Source: JBBDXA01 sp040902585
Lineage (GTDB): Bacteria > Planctomycetota > Phycisphaerae > Phycisphaerales > Phycisphaeraceae
Reading direction: 5' to 3'
Length of the DNA stretch: 27,231 bases
Assembly (NCBI GenBank): GCA_040902585.1
Contig: JBBDXA010000133.1
Coordinates: 1 to 27,231 of the forward strand
Shown here: piece after piece, positions 15,794 through 24,335 of the stretch
How the letters are laid out: every line of letters begins with the position of its first letter
How positions within the stretch are numbered: position 1 is the stretch's first letter
Notes under the pieces: model-generated
What the model saw: only the letters and a program-made list of their open reading frames with translations
Database searches by the model: none
What the model was told of the DNA's origin: nothing
Program-made: the position numbers and the translations under genes

Positions 15794-15888
15794 CAAGCCC
15801 GATGGTGAGTCTGCGAGCCGTCGGGGTAGGCTTCTTCAGTTGCATGAGAGCATACCCCGACGGCTCGGCGACCTCGCCATCGGGCTTG
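15794..15888. repeat. 95-base two-step palindrome after the CBS gene
   Basis: The outer arms 15794-15809 and 15873-15888 match in inverse orientation at 15 of 16 positions. The inner arms 15815-15828 and 15853-15866 (GAGCCGTCGGGGTA) match perfectly over 14. The two steps are separated by short unpaired segments of five and six bases. It could act as a transcript 3' end for the CBS gene, but it lacks a T-run and looks like a mobile palindromic unit. Confidence 0.85.
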
Positions 15889-15920
15889 TGCATTGGCGAC
15901 GATCGCGAGGGGGAGCGAAC

Positions 15921-15961
15921 AAAGAAGAAAAAACAACCGGCCGCGGTGAGGCGGCCGGTTG
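15921..15961 (-). terminator. Rho-independent terminator of the pseudopilin gene
   Basis: Read on the minus strand, a perfect 11-base GC-rich stem (15934-15944 with 15951-15961, loop of six) is followed by TTTTTT and further T-rich sequence. It lies about 40 bases after the pseudopilin stop, the expected place. Confidence 0.88.
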
Positions 15962-16002
15962 CAAGTTGATTCAACTTTTAAGCGATGGTCCGATCGACCT
16001 GC

Positions 16003-16794
16003 TTAGAACTTCTGGGTGACGAGAGCCGTCGTATCCTGGAACACCATGGCCGCGTTGGCGTCGGTGACGGGCGAGGCACCGCCGGTCGATTCACCGGCGA
16101 CAAACAGGTCGTCGAGAGCCACTTCGCCCTTGCCGGCGTAGCTGAGGTTGTTGAGGATGTTGTTGGTCTCGAAGTTGACGTGGACGTCGTTGTAGCCGAC
16201 GGTGCCGCGCCACGCCGAGCCCTGCTCATCATGGATCGAACGAGCAGCAGCGGCAGCGCCGGCCGCGAGGTTACGATCGCTGACGACGGCGGCCTTGCTG
16301 TTGGTGGTGGACTTCCACTCGCCCTTGCGGTTTTCGGTGTCAACCAGCTTCAGCATGGCGAAGGAATAGCGCTTGTTGACCACACCCGAGCTCGCCGTGG
16401 CAGACAAACCCGCGGGAGTGATGGTCGCGTCGGTTTCGGACGGGCTGACCGCATATTCCGGCGTGAAGTAGGAGTTGCGGATCATGATGGCGTAGCGGTA
16501 CGCCGGGTGCTTGCCGTCGGTCACGGTCGAGCCGTAGGCCGCGTCGACCGCCGGGGTGACGGCGGTGACGGTATCCGCGATGCCCTTGCCGGTGATGCCG
16601 GGGTACCACTCGTTGTTACCGGGTGCGAAGTTGGTGCAGCCCTGGATGATGCCGCGCACCTGGGTGGACGACTGCATCTGACGGGCGTTGCGGCGTGCTG
16701 AGCCGAGGGCCGGCAGCAGAATGCCGATGAGCAGCGCGATGATCGAAATGACCACCAGCAGCTCAATGAGAGTAAAACCTTTTCGTCGTTGCAT
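16003..16794 (-). CDS. Type II secretion-type pseudopilin (prepilin-type N-terminal cleavage/methylation domain)
   Basis: A 263-residue pseudopilin. The N-terminus MQRRKGFTLIELLVVISIIA has the basic leader, the prepilin peptidase site after Gly6 and Glu at position +5 of the mature protein, then the hydrophobic helix. The rest is a secreted globular domain without recognised catalytic motifs. Proteins of this kind are present in many copies in planctomycetes, and their roles range from secretion to surface structures. The frame is open 24 codons further upstream, but the ATG at 16794 is preceded by AGGAG at good spacing. It ends shortly before a strong terminator. A consensus promoter more than 400 bases upstream may drive it through a long leader. 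Confidence 0.92.
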   Translation of the reverse strand: MQRRKGFTLIELLVVISIIALLIGILLPALGSARRNARQMQSSTQVRGIIQGCTNFAPGNNEWYPGITGKGIADTVTAVTPAVDAAYGSTVTDGKHPAYRYAIMIRNSYFTPEYAVSPSETDATITPAGLSATASSGVVNKRYSFAMLKLVDTENRKGEWKSTTNSKAAVVSDRNLAAGAAAAARSIHDEQGSAWRGTVGYNDVHVNFETNNILNNLSYAGKGEVALDDLFVAGESTGGASPVTDANAAMVFQDTTALVTQKF

Positions 16795-17434
16795 GGGAAC
16801 GCTCCTGATAGAGAAGTATGAACAATGGCGCGATCGACGTGATCGGGCTATCTGGTTGCCCGGCACAAGCCTTGACCTGGATCAGCCATTGGTGTCCCTT
16901 CATCAACATGGTGAAGGAAAAGCGTAAAAAACGGTATGGAAATACGCTTTGGCTGATTTTCGGCTGGCGCTTATGACGGCACAACACAACGGAACCGAAA
17001 CGCTCGGTTCGCAGCAGACAGAGGAGTGCCCCAGAATAGTGGCCTTTCGATCGTGTCTCAAAAAAAATGTGGGTGGGAGGATGACGAGCCGGAAGAAATT
17101 ATGATTGCGGATATTGAAGCGGAACCCACCTGACATTTCGGCGATTGCCTTCCCACGATCATGGAGGGCAATCTTCACTTTCGAGGCAGCATGCAAGAAT
17201 CCATGCAATATCTGCGACTTGATTTAATTAGATTAACGAGGGTGATCCGGATTGTCAACATGGGTAACAGCCTGTGGAGAAATAATGATGAACATTTGTG
17301 ACATTTCCGGCCGCGACTGGACCTTTCGCCGGGTTTGAGCGACAGTCTGGCGGGCTCAGTCCTTCCGTGAGATCGCGGAAGGCAACCCGTTCGTGCGGTA
17401 ACCTGTTACTCAAGGCTCGCGCCAAGCAGTCGTC
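16795..17434. other. Long intergenic region between pseudopilin and spermidine synthase-like gene
   Basis: This 640-base region is less GC-rich than its neighbours and holds no convincing gene. It contains a minus-strand consensus promoter at 17230-17258 and two small inverted repeats: AAAGCGTA/TACGCTTT (16919-16926 with 16943-16950) and GAACCGA/TCGGTTC (16992-16998 with 17004-17010). Both would be in a pseudopilin leader of about 430 bases. A 101-residue minus-strand frame starting with TTG at 17208 has no recognisable features. I tried to match the leader to c-di-GMP riboswitches and could not. Confidence 0.5.
17230..17258 (-). promoter_or_regulatory. Consensus sigma70-type promoter (TTGACA-N17-TAATCT)
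   Basis: On the minus strand a perfect TTGACA (17258-17253) is followed after exactly 17 bases by TAATCT (17235-17230) and an AT-rich start region. It points toward the pseudopilin 430 bases away, or toward an unrecognised small transcript in between. Confidence 0.6.
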
Positions 17435-20074
17435 ATGAATCGATTTGCCCTCACGATTCTTCTCAGTGCGTTTCTTCTCTTTCAGGTCCAGCCTATTCTG
17501 GGGCGTTTCATTCTGCCATGGTTTGGAGGCGGGGCGGGCGTGTGGACTTCCTGCATGCTTTTCTTTCAGGTGCTCCTCCTGGGTGGATACACCTATGCCC
17601 ATCTCTTGAATACGCGCCTTGGGCCGCGCATGCAGATGACGGTTCACCTGTCGCTGTTGGCGGTGGCGATGGTGTTCATGCCGCTGGTCCCGCGCGGGGC
17701 GGCGTTGGACTTGCCGACGGACGGCGGCTCGCCGGTGATGGCGATACTTCTGACGCTGGCGATCCAGGTCGGGCTGCCTTATTTCATTCTGTCGAGCACC
17801 GGGCCGCTGCTTCAGGCGTGGTTCGGCAGGCAGCGGCCCGGGCAGTCGCCGTATCGGCTCTACGCGCTGTCCAACGTCGGATCGCTGGCGGCGCTGCTCA
17901 CCTATCCGTTGCTCATCGAGCCGGCGATCTCGCTGAACGCGCAGGGCTGGTGCTGGACGGTCGGTTTCATCGGCTTCGCCCTGATGGCCGGCTGGTGCGC
18001 GATGCGATTCGGCACCGACAAGGTTCTGGCCGCGCCCGTGCCGATCGCCGCGGCCGAGGCCATCGCAGTCAATCCCGGCGCTAGCTCGAGTCAAGCGAAA
18101 CCATCCCTGCCCGCGCTGGAGTCCGCCACGGTCAACCTCTCGCCCTCGGCACAGGTCTTCGCCTGGCTGGGGCTCTCGGCCATCGGATCGATGATGCTGC
18201 TGGCGGTGACCAACCAGATCTGCCTGGACCTGGCGCCCATCCCGCTGCTGTGGGTGATGCCGTTGGCGATCTACCTGATCACCTTCATTATCAGCTTCGA
18301 TCGCGAGACGTGGTATCGCCGCATCGTCTTCGTGCCGCTGCTGGCGGTCTGCATTTTCTTCGTAAACCGCATCATGCACGAGCGGAGTGAGTTCTCACTG
18401 TGGTTTCAAATCTTCGCCTTCTGCATGACGCTGTTTGCCGCGTGCATGGTGTGTCACGGCGAGCTCGTGCGGCTCAAGCCGCCGACGCGGCGGCTGACCG
18501 CGTTTTATCTCTCCATTTCCGCGGGCGGCGCGATCGGCGGGTTCATCGTGGCGGTGATCGCGCCGCTTGTGTTCGTCGATCTCTGGGAGTTTCAGATCGC
18601 CCTGCTCGCCGCCTTTCTGGTCGCGGCCCTTTGCGTCTGTCTGGGGATCGTGCGTCAGTTGTCGCCTTCGAAACAGCGGCTTAGTTACATCGCCGCCGTG
18701 GCGCTGTGGGTCGCCCTGGCGTTCAGCATGTACACCTCCGCCGCCACGCCCTTCGTCTACTACACCGAGAACGTGCGCAATTTCTACGGTGTGCTTCACC
18801 TGGGCGAGCGGGTTGACCCCATCAACGGCCAAAGCAGCGAACTGATTCACGGCACCACGCGTCACGGCGTACAGTACTTTGCGGGCAACAGACGCCGCTG
18901 GCCCACCGCTTACTATGGCTACGACAGCGGGGCAGGGTTGGCTGTCGAATTCCTGGCGTACCGCGACGGGCCCGACAAGCTGCGCGTACCGGTTCATATC
19001 GGCGTCATCGGCCTGGGCGCGGGAACCATGAACGCCCACCTGACCGGCCGCGATTCCATCGTCTACTACGAGATCGACGCCGAGATCGAACGCTTCGCCC
19101 GAAAGTACTTCACGTTCATCGTTGACTCCAAGGCTCGAACGGAAGTCCTCCTGGGTGATGCCCGCGTGGTCATGAAACGCGAGGTGGACGCGGGGAAGTT
19201 GCAGAAGTTCGATGTGCTCTGCGTGGATGCGTTCACCAGCGACTCGATTCCCATTCACCTCATTACCTCTGAGGCGGTGGCGATCTACGATCAGCAGGTC
19301 AAGCATGACACCGGCGTGATCGCCTTTCACATTTCCAATCGGTACCTGGATCTGCTGCCGGTCATTCGAGGCCTGGGTGCGGCCCGCGGGATGAAGGTCG
19401 TACCGATTCACTCAGTGGAGGAACAGTGGAACGGAACTTCCGAGGCCCTCTGGGTACTCCTGACCCGCAACGAGGCGATGACGCAGGACCGGCGAATCCA
19501 ACTGGCTGCGGAGCTGGGCGAGTCAAAACAGGAGGCGACGATCACCTGGACGGACGACTTCGCCAGCATTCGCGACATCATCTATATCAACCGCCGGCCT
19601 TCCAACGGGCGATGGTCCAACGTCCCCAATTCCGGGCGCTTCGTTCACGACTCGGCGGGTCTGATGCCCAAGGATGCAGCCCGCGAGCTTCAATGGAAGC
19701 TGCGGGCGATGTTCCTGGAGACAGGCAGCCGCTACCCGCTTCAGCTTGTGACGGATGTGAAGGTGCCGCGCGGCCAGAATCTGGGGGAGACAGCCGACGA
19801 ATACGCCTCCAAACTCTTTGGCTTGTACCAGCTCGGCGGCGGCATCGACAAAGCGGTGATGCTCATGGTGCTCAAGGAAGGGGGACAGATTCGCCTGCAA
19901 CTGGGAACCGCATGGCCTGAATCCATGTACCCGCGGTTCATGGCAGTGGTGAACGAAGTCGTCCTGCCCGGCATCGAGGCCGCGAAGAACCCCGGCGACA
20001 TGGCGCGGGTGCTCGACGAAGCCATGTCCAGACTGGGCCAGATCGTGTACGAGGAATACACCGCCGGCCGGTGA
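17435..20074 (+). CDS. Membrane-fused spermidine synthase-like protein with C-terminal TPM domain
   Basis: An 879-residue protein with three parts. Residues 1-465 form two blocks of membrane helices (first MNRFALTILLSAFLLFQVQP). Residues about 515-700 are a spermidine synthase-like Rossmann domain: HIGVIGLGAGT (from 521), YYEIDAEIERFA with the acidic pair, GDAR with Asp575, and VDAFTSDSIPIHL with Asp598. Residues about 734-879 match the TPM fold (YgcG/Psb32 type): FVHDSAGLMPKDAARELQWK, then LQLVTDVKVPRGQN, SKLFGLYQLGGGIDKAVMLM and GTAWPESMYP. Fused membrane spermidine synthases are common in bacteria and their product is unclear; a TPM tail is not part of the usual architecture. The start has no obvious ribosome site. 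Downstream repeats separate it from the peroxidase gene. Confidence 0.88.
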   Translation: MNRFALTILLSAFLLFQVQPILGRFILPWFGGGAGVWTSCMLFFQVLLLGGYTYAHLLNTRLGPRMQMTVHLSLLAVAMVFMPLVPRGAALDLPTDGGSPVMAILLTLAIQVGLPYFILSSTGPLLQAWFGRQRPGQSPYRLYALSNVGSLAALLTYPLLIEPAISLNAQGWCWTVGFIGFALMAGWCAMRFGTDKVLAAPVPIAAAEAIAVNPGASSSQAKPSLPALESATVNLSPSAQVFAWLGLSAIGSMMLLAVTNQICLDLAPIPLLWVMPLAIYLITFIISFDRETWYRRIVFVPLLAVCIFFVNRIMHERSEFSLWFQIFAFCMTLFAACMVCHGELVRLKPPTRRLTAFYLSISAGGAIGGFIVAVIAPLVFVDLWEFQIALLAAFLVAALCVCLGIVRQLSPSKQRLSYIAAVALWVALAFSMYTSAATPFVYYTENVRNFYGVLHLGERVDPINGQSSELIHGTTRHGVQYFAGNRRRWPTAYYGYDSGAGLAVEFLAYRDGPDKLRVPVHIGVIGLGAGTMNAHLTGRDSIVYYEIDAEIERFARKYFTFIVDSKARTEVLLGDARVVMKREVDAGKLQKFDVLCVDAFTSDSIPIHLITSEAVAIYDQQVKHDTGVIAFHISNRYLDLLPVIRGLGAARGMKVVPIHSVEEQWNGTSEALWVLLTRNEAMTQDRRIQLAAELGESKQEATITWTDDFASIRDIIYINRRPSNGRWSNVPNSGRFVHDSAGLMPKDAARELQWKLRAMFLETGSRYPLQLVTDVKVPRGQNLGETADEYASKLFGLYQLGGGIDKAVMLMVLKEGGQIRLQLGTAWPESMYPRFMAVVNEVVLPGIEAAKNPGDMARVLDEAMSRLGQIVYEEYTAGR

Positions 20075-20108
20075 GGTTAGACTGAATGGCGCAGTAGACA
20101 AGACTGAA

Positions 20109-20213
20109 GCACCGTCCCCGCAGGGCGGTGCATTCAAAACTGGAGCACCGTCCCGGCAGGGCGGTGCATTAGACGAACTGAAACCCACGGGCACCACCCT
20201 GCCGCGATGGTGC
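20109..20213. repeat. Three palindromic repeats (two direct, one inverted)
   Basis: Two near-identical 23-base units, GCACCGTCCC...GGGCGGTGC (20109-20131 and 20145-20167), are followed by a diverged copy in inverse orientation (20191-20213). Each unit can form a small hairpin by pairing its GCACC and GGTGC ends. They fill the gap between the spermidine synthase-like gene and the peroxidase gene. Confidence 0.85.
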
Positions 20214-20250
20214 TCCAAACTTCTCACACCCGTTCTTAAGGAGGTTTCCC

Positions 20251-20814
20251 GTGTCCAAGTCCGCTTTATCTGCCCTGACCGCAGCCCTGCTGCTGGCCGT
20301 CGCATCCCTTTCACTCGCCGCCAAGAAGGAGTCACCCTCCGTGCTCAATCACGACATGAAGACCATCGAAGGCAAGGATGTCAACGTCGCCAAGGAATAC
20401 GGCGACAAGATCGTCCTCGTCGTCAACGTCGCCAGCAAATGTGGCTACACCAAGCAGTACACCGGCCTTCAGGCGCTTTATGAAAAGTACAAGGACAAGA
20501 ACTTTGTGATCCTCGGCGTACCGGCCAACAACTTCGGCGGACAGGAGCCGGGCTCCGACGATCAGATCGCCCAGTTCTGCTCCAGCAAGTACAAAGTCAC
20601 TTTCCCGCTGCTTTCCAAGGTTTCAGTCAAGGGCGATGACATGTGCGAGTTGTACAAGACGCTGACCAGCAAGGACACCAATCCGAAGTTTGCCGGCGAT
20701 GTGAAGTGGAACTTTGAGAAGTTCCTGGTGATCAACGGCAAAGTCGTGGCGCGTTACCCGTCGAAGGTGACGCCGGAAGAGATCGATGCGGATGTGGCGA
20801 AGTCGGCGAAATGA
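20251..20814 (+). CDS. Exported glutathione/thioredoxin peroxidase (cysteine type)
   Basis: A 187-residue member of the glutathione peroxidase family. It reduces peroxides using thiol donors; bacterial cysteine forms usually work with thioredoxin. The catalytic tetrad is visible: Cys64 (VVNVASKCGYT), Gln98 (NNFGGQEPGS), Trp153 and Asn154 (VKWNFEKFLV). The N-terminal 24 residues form a signal peptide (SALSALTAALLLAVASLSLAA), so the protein acts in the periplasm or outside. It starts with GTG at 20251 behind a strong AAGGAGG at 20238-20244. A terminator follows at 20848, so the gene ends a transcript. Confidence 0.94.
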   Translation: MSKSALSALTAALLLAVASLSLAAKKESPSVLNHDMKTIEGKDVNVAKEYGDKIVLVVNVASKCGYTKQYTGLQALYEKYKDKNFVILGVPANNFGGQEPGSDDQIAQFCSSKYKVTFPLLSKVSVKGDDMCELYKTLTSKDTNPKFAGDVKWNFEKFLVINGKVVARYPSKVTPEEIDADVAKSAK

Positions 20815-20847
20815 TTACACGGGTGTCGTTCCCATTCAAACCCAACG

Positions 20848-20881
20848 AAAAACGCCCGCGGCACAGGCTGCGGGCGTTTTT
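20848..20881 (+). terminator. Rho-independent terminator after the peroxidase gene
   Basis: A perfect 9-base stem AACGCCCGC/GCGGGCGTT with a 10-base loop is flanked by an A-run on the left and a T-run on the right. It may work in both directions, also ending the DUF5989 transcript from the other strand. Confidence 0.88.
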
Positions 20882-20915
20882 GATGGGATAAGCAGAGTAT
20901 GAGCCGAACTCCGGC

Positions 20916-21152
20916 TTAAAACAGCGTGTAAATGAACGGCGCAACCGTCGGCCCCAGCAGGAACAGGACGCCGAACAGCAGCAGGACGACGATGATGGGC
21001 AGCAGCCACCACTTCTTATTCTCACCCAGAAACTGCACGAACTCGCGGACGAGGCCGGGGGATTGCTCCTGGGCCTGGCGTTCCAGGTCGTCGCCCGCCT
21101 GATCCTGGGAGGGCTGGGGGGATGGCTTTGGCTGGTTTGCGGGGTCTGTCAT
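20916..21152 (-). CDS. DUF5989 family small membrane protein
   Basis: A 78-residue protein from the ATG at 21152 (the frame is open 24 codons further). The N-terminal half is polar and Gln/Pro-rich. The C-terminal half is LVREFVQFLGENKKWWLLPI followed by a membrane helix and ending TVAPFIYTLF, which I recognise as the DUF5989 signature. The family has one membrane helix and no known activity; homologues often lie beside exopolysaccharide or SxtJ-like genes, but none is adjacent here. It converges with the peroxidase gene, sharing the terminator region. Confidence 0.85.
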   Translation of the reverse strand: MTDPANQPKPSPQPSQDQAGDDLERQAQEQSPGLVREFVQFLGENKKWWLLPIIVVLLLFGVLFLLGPTVAPFIYTLF

Positions 21153-21558
21153 GGCGGAATCGGCTCCAAGTGCGGGGCGGAGGGCCTGATTGGGGCCTCC
21201 CGACATAATAGCCGTTTGTGGCAAAGAGAGACCTTATTTCTATTGGTAACCGGCAAGTCCGGATTTACAATTCAAATAGAGAGCTTGGCGCGGTCGTGCC
21301 TTTTGGGGCGGCTGAGCTGCGATCTCCGATGACAGACTCATCGACTCCGTCAGGCCGGTTGGCGCGGCAGTTGGATTGATCTCGCAAAAAACCAGTGAAA
21401 AAGCCTTCATTATGCAGTGCAGCCAAGGGGCGAGTTCAGGAGGAGATTGCCGTGGGGGCAACGGGACTGGGGGACGGGGCGGAGTGGATGGATGACTGAC
21501 GGGCGGACTGTCGGGTAAATGTCGGGTAATTTCACTTGAGCATGCGGAGTTTTGAAAC
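21153..21558. other. Intergenic region before the DUF1501 operon
   Basis: This 406-base region should hold divergent promoters for DUF5989 and the DUF1501 operon. I see a direct repeat TGTCGGGTAA, twice with one base between, at about 21509-21529, close to the DUF1501 start and possibly regulatory. No gene or RNA is recognisable; a 223-residue minus-strand frame crossing the region is a shadow of the DUF1501 gene. Confidence 0.4.
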
Positions 21559-22944
21559 ATGCTGACCCTGATGGGAAATCGCAGTGGTCGCTTCTGCGAC
21601 GGCGTCTCGCGCCGGTCGTTTCTGCAAATTGGCGGCCTGGCGATGGGCGGTCTGGCCTTGCCGCAGATTCTTCGCGCCCAGTCCGCCGGTACCCAGCCCG
21701 CAGGCGTCCCGGGGGCGGTGAATCTGACTCGCAAATCAGGGCGATCGCACAAAGCCGTCATCATGATCTTCCTGCCCGGCGGCCCGCCGCACCAGGACAT
21801 GTGGGATATCAAAACCGAAGCCCCCAGCGAAATCCGCGGGCCCTTCGATCCCATCAAGACCAACGTCCCCGGCATCGAGATCGGCGAACTGTTCCCTCGC
21901 CTGGCGGGCATGTCCGATAAGCTCGCTTACATCCGATCCATCGTCGGCTGCAAGGATCGCCACGATTCCTTCCAATGCCTTACCGGCAGGCTCAACGAGA
22001 GGCAACCGCCCGGAGGCTGGCCTTGCCTCGGTTCCATCCTGTCGCATCTGCATGGTGCGGTCGATCCGGCCATTCCCCCGGCCTGCGGCCTCAGCCTGCC
22101 CATGGGCCACAAACCCTGGGCCTACAACGGCGAGGGCGGGTTCCTCGGCCCAGCGCACACGCCCTTCACCCCCGGCGATGAACGCGTGATGAGCAACATG
22201 GTGCTCAATGGCATCACCCTCGACCGCCTGCGCGACCGCAAAGCCCTGCTCGGTTCCTTCGATCGCTTCCGCCGTGATGCCGACCAGACCCGCCTGATGG
22301 AAGGCATGGATTCGTTCCAGGAACAGGCCATGGATGTGCTCACGTCCAGCCGGCTCGCCGAGGCGCTGGATGTGGAAAAGGAAGACAAAGCCCTGCGCGA
22401 CCGTTACGGCCGGGGCAGCGACAAACGCCGCGATGACGGCGGTCCCGAGCTGCTCGACCAGTTCCTCGTCGCCCGTCGCCTTGTCGAGGCCGGTGCCCGC
22501 TGCGTGACCCTCGGCTTCAACCGCTGGGACTGGCACGGCAGCAATTTCGATCAGGCCAAAGTGGTCTTCCCCATGCTCGATCAGGGCGTTTCCGCACTGG
22601 TGGAAGACCTGCACAACCGAGGCATGGATAAGGATGTCTCGGTCGTGGTCTGGGGCGAGTTCGGCCGGACGCCGAAGATCAACAACACCGCGGGCCGGGA
22701 TCACTGGTCCAACGTCTCCTGCGCCCTGCTGGCCTGTGGCGGCATGAGGACCGGGCAGGTCATCGGTTCGACCGACCGCATGGGCGGCGAAGCGAAGGAC
22801 CGTCCCGTTCACATGCAGGAGGTATTCGCCACGATGTACCGCAACCTGGGTATCAACGTCGAGACCACGACCATTGACGACCTCCAGGGCCGGCCCCGTT
22901 ACCTGATCGACCCGGAGTTCAAGTTCATCAGAGAGCTGGCCTGA
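21559..22944 (+). CDS. DUF1501 family protein, Tat-exported
   Basis: A 461-residue member of DUF1501, an alkaline phosphatase/sulfatase-superfamily-like family greatly expanded in planctomycetes. A twin-arginine signal is visible at about residues 18-40 (VSRRSFLQIGGLAMGG), so the folded protein crosses the membrane by the Tat pathway. Family landmarks: MIFLPGGPPHQDMWDIKTEA, PIKTNVPGIEIGELFPRLA, LVEAGARCVTLGFNRWDWHG, VVVWGEFGRTPKINN and GRDHW. The enzymatic role of the family is not established; its usual partner is a DUF1549/DUF1553 protein, found next downstream. GGAG ten bases before the ATG supports the start. It is related to the second DUF1501 gene at 25879-27159. Confidence 0.92.
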   Translation: MLTLMGNRSGRFCDGVSRRSFLQIGGLAMGGLALPQILRAQSAGTQPAGVPGAVNLTRKSGRSHKAVIMIFLPGGPPHQDMWDIKTEAPSEIRGPFDPIKTNVPGIEIGELFPRLAGMSDKLAYIRSIVGCKDRHDSFQCLTGRLNERQPPGGWPCLGSILSHLHGAVDPAIPPACGLSLPMGHKPWAYNGEGGFLGPAHTPFTPGDERVMSNMVLNGITLDRLRDRKALLGSFDRFRRDADQTRLMEGMDSFQEQAMDVLTSSRLAEALDVEKEDKALRDRYGRGSDKRRDDGGPELLDQFLVARRLVEAGARCVTLGFNRWDWHGSNFDQAKVVFPMLDQGVSALVEDLHNRGMDKDVSVVVWGEFGRTPKINNTAGRDHWSNVSCALLACGGMRTGQVIGSTDRMGGEAKDRPVHMQEVFATMYRNLGINVETTTIDDLQGRPRYLIDPEFKFIRELA

Positions 22945-23021
22945 TCCCAGGCCCGTTTAGCGGTCGGGCCGAGTCCGCGAGGCCCACCCGTCCGCAGTTT
23001 TCCGAATCGAATGGAGTTTGA

Positions 23022-24329
23022 ATGATGCAGAACCTCACTCGGATGACCATCGCCGCCGCAGTCGCGTTTGCGATGAGCATTCCCGCCGTCTCCTCTCTCT
23101 TCGCCGCCGAAGCTGCGCCTGCCGCCCCCGGCTCGGGCATCGCCCTGCTCGGCAAACCGAAGAAGGTCGAGATCAGCACCGCTCACGTCAACGCCAAGTC
23201 GGCCGTGACCATGTCCGGTGCCGACGCCCGACTTCAACTCATCGTCACCGGCGAGTACGACGCCGCCCGGCTTGTCGATCTCACGCGCGAAGCATCGCTC
23301 ACCGCCGCTCCCGCCAATATCGTGAAGATCGGTCGCGACGGTCTCGTCACCCCGCTCGCTGATGGCAAGGTCACCATCACCGCGACCCACGAAGGCATCA
23401 CCGGCTCACTCGAAATCACCGTCGATCATTTCGCCAGCACGCCCGACATTCACTTCGCCAATAGAATCACACCGATCTTCACCAAATACGGATGCAACGC
23501 CGGCGGTTGTCACGGCAAGAGCGGCGGACAAAACGGCTTCCGCCTCTCACTGCTCGGATTCGAGCCGCAGGAAGATTTTGAATACCTCGTCAAGGAAGGC
23601 CGGGGGCGTCGCCTGTTCCCCGCTTCGCCCGACAACAGCCTGCTGCTCACCAAGGCGATCAATGCCGTGCCTCACGGCGGCGGCGAGCGCATCAAGAAAG
23701 ATTCGCACGACTACATGCTCCTGCGCCGCTGGATCGCTCAAGGCATGCCCGCAGGCGATCCCAAAGCCGCGGTCGTCGATCGCATCGAAGTTTTCCCCTA
23801 TCACCGCATCATGCGCCAGGGCGATGAGCAGCAGGTCTCCGTCGTCGCTGTCTACACCGATGGCTCGACCGAAGATGTTACGCATACCGCCCAGTTCGAA
23901 GCGAACAATAAGGACATGGCCGAGCCTTCCGAGAGCGGCCTCGTGAAGGTGTTCGATCAGACCGGTGATGTGGCGGTGATGGTTCGCTACCAGGCGAAGG
24001 TCGCGGTCTTCCGCGCGACGGTGCCGCTGGGCGCGCCGGTCGAAAACCTGCCTGCTCCCAACAACTTCATCGATCAGCTTGTGTTCAAGAAGCTCCAGAT
24101 GCTGGGCATGCCGCCGAGCGAGGTGTGTGATGATGCGACGTTCATCCGCCGTGTCACGCTCGATGTGACCGGCAAGCTTCCGACCGAAGTACGCTCACAG
24201 GCGTTCATCGCGGACAAGGACGCCAGCAAGCGCAGCAAGTACATCGATGAACTGCTCGACTCGACCGCCTACGCTGATTTCTTCGCCAACAAATGGAGTT
24301 CGATCCTGCGCAACAAGCGGCGCAAGTAA
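23022..24329 (+). CDS. DUF1549 protein, N-terminal part ended by an in-frame TAA
   Basis: A 435-residue reading frame with a signal peptide (cleavage near residue 30), an Ig-like/BIG2-type domain (about 48-135), and a planctomycete cytochrome-like region containing CNAGGCH (Cys158, Cys163, His164), a C-x4-CH variant of the c-type haem motif. The DUF1549 domain begins near 348 (FIDQLVFKKLQMLGMPPSEV). The frame ends at TAA 24327-24329, right after WSSILRNKRRK, in the middle of DUF1549; the same frame continues after two codons as the next entry. Normal family members run through both parts, so this looks like one gene of about 840 codons with a nonsense codon. GGAG before the ATG supports the start. 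It lies 77 bases after DUF1501. Confidence 0.88.
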   Translation: MMQNLTRMTIAAAVAFAMSIPAVSSLFAAEAAPAAPGSGIALLGKPKKVEISTAHVNAKSAVTMSGADARLQLIVTGEYDAARLVDLTREASLTAAPANIVKIGRDGLVTPLADGKVTITATHEGITGSLEITVDHFASTPDIHFANRITPIFTKYGCNAGGCHGKSGGQNGFRLSLLGFEPQEDFEYLVKEGRGRRLFPASPDNSLLLTKAINAVPHGGGERIKKDSHDYMLLRRWIAQGMPAGDPKAAVVDRIEVFPYHRIMRQGDEQQVSVVAVYTDGSTEDVTHTAQFEANNKDMAEPSESGLVKVFDQTGDVAVMVRYQAKVAVFRATVPLGAPVENLPAPNNFIDQLVFKKLQMLGMPPSEVCDDATFIRRVTLDVTGKLPTEVRSQAFIADKDASKRSKYIDELLDSTAYADFFANKWSSILRNKRRK

Positions 24330-24335
24330 TCGTAC

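Noticed and set aside
16903..17208. 101-residue minus-strand frame below the strong promoter
   Set aside because: It starts with TTG, lacks a ribosome site and has an unconvincing composition; the promoter more likely serves a leader. Kept only as a remark.
16795..17230. c-di-GMP or other riboswitch before the pseudopilin
   Set aside because: I could not match the leader to any consensus core I know; only short inverted repeats are visible.
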